Part shown: positions 59,549 to 64,000 of the stretch, piece by piece
Layout of the letters: each line of letters begins with the position of its first letter
Numbering within the stretch: the first letter of the stretch is position 1
Origin: Anaeramoeba flamelloides
Lineage: Eukaryota > Metamonada > Anaeramoebidae
Reading direction: 5' to 3'
Length of the DNA: 64,000 nucleotides
NCBI GenBank assembly: GCA_027625915.1
Contig: JANTQA010000008.1
Location: 7,185,501-7,249,500, forward strand
Program-made: the position numbers and the translations under genes
The notes under the pieces: generated by a model
The model's database searches: none
Seen by the model: the letters and a program-made list of their open reading frames with translations, nothing else
Told to the model about the DNA's origin: nothing

Positions 59549-62500
59549 ATGAGTATTATCCCACCAGAAAATTTCTTATTACAACGATACCCGATCTTTT
59601 TGAATCGTTTAGTTAGCCAACCCACGAATTCTCATAAGTTACTTTCGCAGTATTCGCTACACACCGAGAAGAAGAGGATTTTGGTCAACAGCATCGAAGA
59701 AAAGAAGAAATATGTTGAGGGCATTTCCTTTGATCTGTACCGGAAGGAGACCAAAACACAGCACCAGTCAAGGTCGTGTCCAAAAGGGGGAAGTGTTTCT
59801 GCGTCTGTCTCATATCAAGTGATCCACTATGATCAAGGCAAGGCAAGCCGTTTACGTGTGCAGTTTAACCAACTAAGAAAGCTTGTTCATGAGGATCTTG
59901 CACGAGGCTCGTCGCAATTATTGCTTGCGCAGTCGAGGCTGAATGTCTTTTTTGACAAGTACACCAAGATCACATTAAAAAAGGAGCAAAACTTGGACAA
60001 CTTGTATTTGATACTTGACTCTTGCTTCAATTGCTACAGATTGGTTCATGGGAAATACAGCGGCGACTTTTCAATTATGGCGGATTTACAAAAATGGATC
60101 TCAACATTGCTTGTCTACCTGCTGCAAATGGGCACCGCCGTGGAGAGGCACTATGCTGTCTTCCAATTATACCATCTCCCGGGGAGTGGGAAGTGGGGCC
60201 ACGCCTTGATCTCTGTCCCCGAAGTTTTTAATGAGGACGTGATCACTGATTGCTTTTTAAGGGCAAGTATGCTATTGCATCCCATTGTCATGAATGACAA
60301 GAAGGTGGGGCAACTGCAATTAAATGAGAACGATATGATCCACTACTACAAAACCTTACATATCAACGAAGTCTTGAAATTTGCCCTGAATACCGACGGT
60401 GGATTAGATCCGCTCAAGGCTGCAGAGTTTGTTGCCAATTGGCTCTTCTTGATGGAAAAGGCCATACTCAAATATAGCCATTTCAAGGAATTCAGAAAGT
60501 TCCTTGGCCAGGACATCAATTCGATGCTAATTTTATATTTGCAATACCTGACTGCGATCGGCGCCTATAATACGGAAACAAAGCAATCGGACCAAAAATT
60601 TCAACAGCAATTGCAAACAATATCTGACCAACAGCAAAACGAAAAGGAAAAGAGTGAGTCTCTCAATGCGCAATGGACGCAGCCCGAGTTTACAGATTAT
60701 CCATTTTGGGACCGTTTAGTGATCGATCTCTTTAAGCATTTCAGCATGGTCAATGATCGTAGTGTCTTTGCATTAGTAAATAATTTACCCTTTAATGCCC
60801 TGCGAATTGAGAGTGCCTACAAGCTATTTCAAATTATTATTGCACCAACGGATTCATTGAACCAGATCAAGGATTTCAATGATTGGCAAATCATTAGCAA
60901 TGAGATTGTGAACATCAAAAAAGCCTTCCAAGAGAGAAATCTCAAATCCAATAGCTGCTTTAGCCTATTTGATATGCTCACCAATTTAGCGACATACCAA
61001 AATGACTTCCAATTAGCCAAGTGTATCTGCTATGAATTATTTAATATGATCAAGGAATGCTGTGCAAATAAAAGACAAGAACTGGAACTTTTATTAACCG
61101 TTTTAAAGAGGCTTTGCTTACACTTCCCCGATCTGATTTCCTATTTATTACAGCAAACATCGGACGCAATTCAAAAGCTTTCAGAGGACGCCTTTCTTAT
61201 TTTTAATTCCTTATCTTTCCAGACATGGAAGCCAAGTCCCGAAGATTTGAAAATTTTTCTCAATTTTTTAGATTCCGATGATCCCGATTCAATACAACTG
61301 AGATTCATAATGTTCCTTTTGGAAAACATCAGGTATGAATTGAACAGGATACCCATTGAAAGAATATTGAATCAAAACCAGAATGAGAACAGCACCGAAA
61401 ATAATGAAATACAAAAGGAGGAAGAGGACGAAGAGGACGAAGAAATTTTGGGAGTATTCGTTTCCATTGACAAAAATGTACCCTCGTCAAGGAATCTGAG
61501 TAAAAAGGAAATCAAAAACTTGAAAAAAATGGAAAAAAAAAAGAAAAAGCAATTGAAAAAAATCCAAAAAAAAAAAAATTATATCGAAGATTTGACTTGG
61601 CTCGAAATAACCCCCGGCATTGGGCCCGATCGCCGAATCTTTGGCATGTATAACGCCGGTAGCTATGAGGAAAACTGGATCGCAGAAGAAATCCAAATGA
61701 AATTGGTCATCCGTATTTTGGAAATATCACTAAGGTTCAAAAAAAATAAGGAATGCTGTGAGTGGTGCTGGAGAATCTTATACAAACTCACCACTTATAA
61801 CAACTTTGGAGCCCCCACGTGCACATTGTTTAATTACCCCATTGACAGTAAATACAAATCAATTAGTCAGCATTTTGCAGACATTAGCAAAATTAAGGAT
61901 CCAATTTTTGCCTATTTTTTATTAAAATTTTGTCAAATTGATGAGTTGAGCATTAAAAAGCAATTGTTTGAAATTTTGTTTAAAAACAAAGAATATTATT
62001 CAGCTGCACACATATTATATTATCTATTACCTGGTCTGATTGCAGACCAATTTGTTTCTTCAGAGGGGACCAACAAATTCGAGGCGCCCTGTTCAGAATT
62101 ATTTTCCTTATTAAACACGGTGCTCAACAATAACAGTTCCATTAACATCCACCCACCATTTGAAAGTGTCCCCAATAAGAAAAAAAAAAAGCAAGTCAAG
62201 CATGATTGGAAATTTTCGAATTTATTTGAAAGCCTAGCTGGCAGCACACTCATCTTAAGAAGGATTAATGAGATGGGATTGAAAAATAAGAACGTCCCAA
62301 GGGAAATTGAAGAAAGTGTTGTTAATTCTCGATTGTCGTCAATTGAGTTTTTGCAATTCTGGCTCACATACATAACCTTCGAACCGGGCTGGAACAGCAA
62401 CAATGATAATCTGCACATACTCAATACCCTATTTAAAATATCCTATATCTGTGGCTACAGAGAAATCATTGTGGCATTTGTCAAAAGCAAATTTAAAGAG

Positions 62501-64000
62501 GTTCTAACAAAGGGGAAAAATAAAAAAAAAAATTTCCAAGAATTGAAACAAAAAAATGAATCTTTAATCCAAACGGGGAAAACGTTTGCAGGCAAGACGA
62601 GAAAAAGACTAATGAATAATTACCCATGGTATTATTTTGAGATCCTCTTATGTGAATTGCTATGGAAGGTACCAGAGTTTGAAAAAATTACTAATTTGTG
62701 GAATACATTAGGCAAAAATGAAATGTCAACCAAGCAATTTTTAAAAAAAAATAAAATTCAAGAAAATTTCAATATTATTGACATGTGGCTTGAATTTGCA
62801 CTAGGGTTAGTAAATAAAACTATATTATTGCCATTGGTACTGCAAGTCATTCTTAGTTTATATTTTTTCACTAACTTAGATAATGTTACCATTCCTGTTA
62901 ATCAAAATAATAACGAAATGCCCAAATTTGAAAACCCCACCAATCAAAATTGGAGTGGTGGTGATTTGATTACGTTAAATGGGACGAAAAAAGAAAAATT
63001 TCTCCAAGACATCATCAAGAAAATTGAGAATGAGAAACAGAACAATTTTAAATTGAAGGAAAAAAAAAAAAAAATCATAAGGCCCAATAACCAAATGATG
63101 AGTGACGTATTAGACTTTACACACGATTTATTATATTTAAATGATCTCAATAAAGTTTTTACCAAATATAAGAACACACCAAAACGAATCCATCTATTAA
63201 AAATTGTCATCGATTCCATTGTTAAGCAAAGTAATGCGTTAGAAAAGCCCGTGAATACGTCCACGGGTGAGGATTACCTCAAGAGGAATCAGAATATCTT
63301 GTGGTGGGGGGTGACTACATTGGAGCCAGTTTTACAAGACGCCGTGCTTAGCTATACAATGTTTAATAACGTCAAAAACTATCTAGCGTTCCTCCTAACA
63401 GGGGAGTTTATCCAGATACCCAGATATATCCCAAATAAACCTAACAATATCTTGATCACACACTTACCACATAGGGACATTGAAAAGGAAATGGAGGCTG
63501 TGAACATGAAGGAACAATTAGTCAACAGCACATTCTACGACAAATTTAATGAAATTTCTGAAGACACCGGATATGGCAATCTTGAATCAATTCAAAAGAA
63601 AATTGAAATTAAATTAAACTCCTTTTCGTCGGAGGTCAACAAATTTGAACACCATAAGGGCAAACACCAAAATTATGATGATCAATTTATAGTGAAGGCA
63701 CGGGACCTTTGGAAAAATCAGCCAGCCACCCACCATGCAACGAGAACATGCCGTTGGACCACGAGAGATAGCCAGGGGCACACCCACCATCATTCCAAAA
63801 CCATCCATTTCACCTTCCACATCACCAAAATTGTGATGAACACATCAGTGAACCAACAAATGTTGGCTAATAGAAAGCAAGTTTTGCAATACACCGATTA
63901 CAAACGAAATCCAAACAATAACTTTGATGAAAATTTGAAATTGGGAATAATGATCTTTGAATTCTTTGTATCCTTTCTATTAGAAAATTACCAAATTGAA
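59549..64000 (+). CDS. Very large, mostly helical protein, 5' part (at least 1484 aa), unrecognised
   Basis: A single frame is open from the ATG at 59549 to the window end with no stop, giving 1484 residues so far. It begins MSIIPPENFLLQRYPIFLNR. The composition is that of a soluble helical-repeat protein, with long amphipathic helices rich in L, I, F, N and K. There is no signal peptide and no convincing membrane span. Insertions interrupt the fold: an acidic E/D run at about residues 622-633, a K-rich run at about 660-685 and further K runs near 890, 995 and 1172. A His/Thr-rich stretch (HTHHHS) lies near residue 1415. No catalytic motif is seen. Large tethers, nuclear transport and autophagy proteins have this architecture, but I cannot choose a family. 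The first 1.5 kb is clearly richer in G+C than anything else here and uses C- and G-ending codons. Confidence 0.9.
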   Translation, partial: MSIIPPENFLLQRYPIFLNRLVSQPTNSHKLLSQYSLHTEKKRILVNSIEEKKKYVEGISFDLYRKETKTQHQSRSCPKGGSVSASVSYQVIHYDQGKASRLRVQFNQLRKLVHEDLARGSSQLLLAQSRLNVFFDKYTKITLKKEQNLDNLYLILDSCFNCYRLVHGKYSGDFSIMADLQKWISTLLVYLLQMGTAVERHYAVFQLYHLPGSGKWGHALISVPEVFNEDVITDCFLRASMLLHPIVMNDKKVGQLQLNENDMIHYYKTLHINEVLKFALNTDGGLDPLKAAEFVANWLFLMEKAILKYSHFKEFRKFLGQDINSMLILYLQYLTAIGAYNTETKQSDQKFQQQLQTISDQQQNEKEKSESLNAQWTQPEFTDYPFWDRLVIDLFKHFSMVNDRSVFALVNNLPFNALRIESAYKLFQIIIAPTDSLNQIKDFNDWQIISNEIVNIKKAFQERNLKSNSCFSLFDMLTNLATYQNDFQLAKCICYELFNMIKECCANKRQELELLLTVLKRLCLHFPDLISYLLQQTSDAIQKLSEDAFLIFNSLSFQTWKPSPEDLKIFLNFLDSDDPDSIQLRFIMFLLENIRYELNRIPIERILNQNQNENSTENNEIQKEEEDEEDEEILGVFVSIDKNVPSSRNLSKKEIKNLKKMEKKKKKQLKKIQKKKNYIEDLTWLEITPGIGPDRRIFGMYNAGSYEENWIAEEIQMKLVIRILEISLRFKKNKECCEWCWRILYKLTTYNNFGAPTCTLFNYPIDSKYKSISQHFADISKIKDPIFAYFLLKFCQIDELSIKKQLFEILFKNKEYYSAAHILYYLLPGLIADQFVSSEGTNKFEAPCSELFSLLNTVLNNNSSINIHPPFESVPNKKKKKQVKHDWKFSNLFESLAGSTLILRRINEMGLKNKNVPREIEESVVNSRLSSIEFLQFWLTYITFEPGWNSNNDNLHILNTLFKISYICGYREIIVAFVKSKFKEVLTKGKNKKKNFQELKQKNESLIQTGKTFAGKTRKRLMNNYPWYYFEILLCELLWKVPEFEKITNLWNTLGKNEMSTKQFLKKNKIQENFNIIDMWLEFALGLVNKTILLPLVLQVILSLYFFTNLDNVTIPVNQNNNEMPKFENPTNQNWSGGDLITLNGTKKEKFLQDIIKKIENEKQNNFKLKEKKKKIIRPNNQMMSDVLDFTHDLLYLNDLNKVFTKYKNTPKRIHLLKIVIDSIVKQSNALEKPVNTSTGEDYLKRNQNILWWGVTTLEPVLQDAVLSYTMFNNVKNYLAFLLTGEFIQIPRYIPNKPNNILITHLPHRDIEKEMEAVNMKEQLVNSTFYDKFNEISEDTGYGNLESIQKKIEIKLNSFSSEVNKFEHHKGKHQNYDDQFIVKARDLWKNQPATHHATRTCRWTTRDSQGHTHHHSKTIHFTFHITKIVMNTSVNQQMLANRKQVLQYTDYKRNPNNNFDENLKLGIMIFEFFVSFLLENYQIE

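Noticed and set aside
60015-60231. Two short plus-strand frames starting near 60.0 kb
   Set aside because: They are out-of-frame readings of the large gene, which stays open in its own frame through this region. The G+C-rich codons keep other frames open.
1-64000. CRISPR arrays, operons, rRNA genes and retrovirus-like elements
   Set aside because: No regularly spaced repeats, ribosomal sequence, paired long terminal repeats or capsid/polymerase genes were seen. The gene structure is eukaryotic.

Overview
This window looks like nuclear DNA of a very AT-rich, free-living protist. The evidence is eukaryotic: spliceosomal GT-AG introns, a calmodulin-like gene, a TALE-type homeodomain, SH3 domains, a Retriever subunit (VPS26C) and an N-terminal exon of the Rab3GAP regulatory subunit. 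Non-coding DNA is dominated by A/T runs. Some genes are intronless and rich in K, N and E, with N/K/T low-complexity tracts. Others have several introns, from about 110 bp to more than 4 kb. This would suit an Anaeramoeba-like amoeba, but that placement is an inference and was not tested.

Layout. 1-2 kb: minus-strand first exon of a Rab3GAP2-like gene whose next exon lies outside the window or beyond a long intron. 8.4-9.7 kb: intronless homeodomain gene (minus). 19.4-20.8 kb: intronless unrecognised basic protein (minus). 24.8-27.4 kb: decayed coding remnants, including the C-terminal part of a LINE. 28.1-31.3 kb: five-SH3 protein with a long E/K/R helix (minus). 36.0-37.3 kb: six-exon calmodulin-like gene (minus), including a 29-nt exon. 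44.3-54.0 kb: four-exon VPS26C gene (plus), 9.65 kb long for 298 residues. 59.5-64.0 kb: 5' part of a very large intronless gene (plus), clearly richer in G+C than its surroundings and running off the window end.

Between the genes, and inside the two long VPS26C introns, lie several repeat families recognised by comparing the window with itself. Family A is about 195-bp palindromic MITEs flanked by TA (five good copies, two decayed). A 310-bp element is a distant relative. Family C is about 586-bp elements with a GTGGGGC terminal motif (three copies). There is one 567-bp TTAA-flanked palindrome. Three longer, older dispersed repeats are called B, D and F. No rRNA, tRNA, CRISPR array or retrovirus-like element was found.

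The genes are not an operon. VPS26C (endosomal recycling) and Rab3GAP2 (Rab18/Rab3 regulation) both act in membrane traffic, the SH3 protein is probably a cytoskeletal or signalling scaffold, and the homeodomain protein is probably nuclear.
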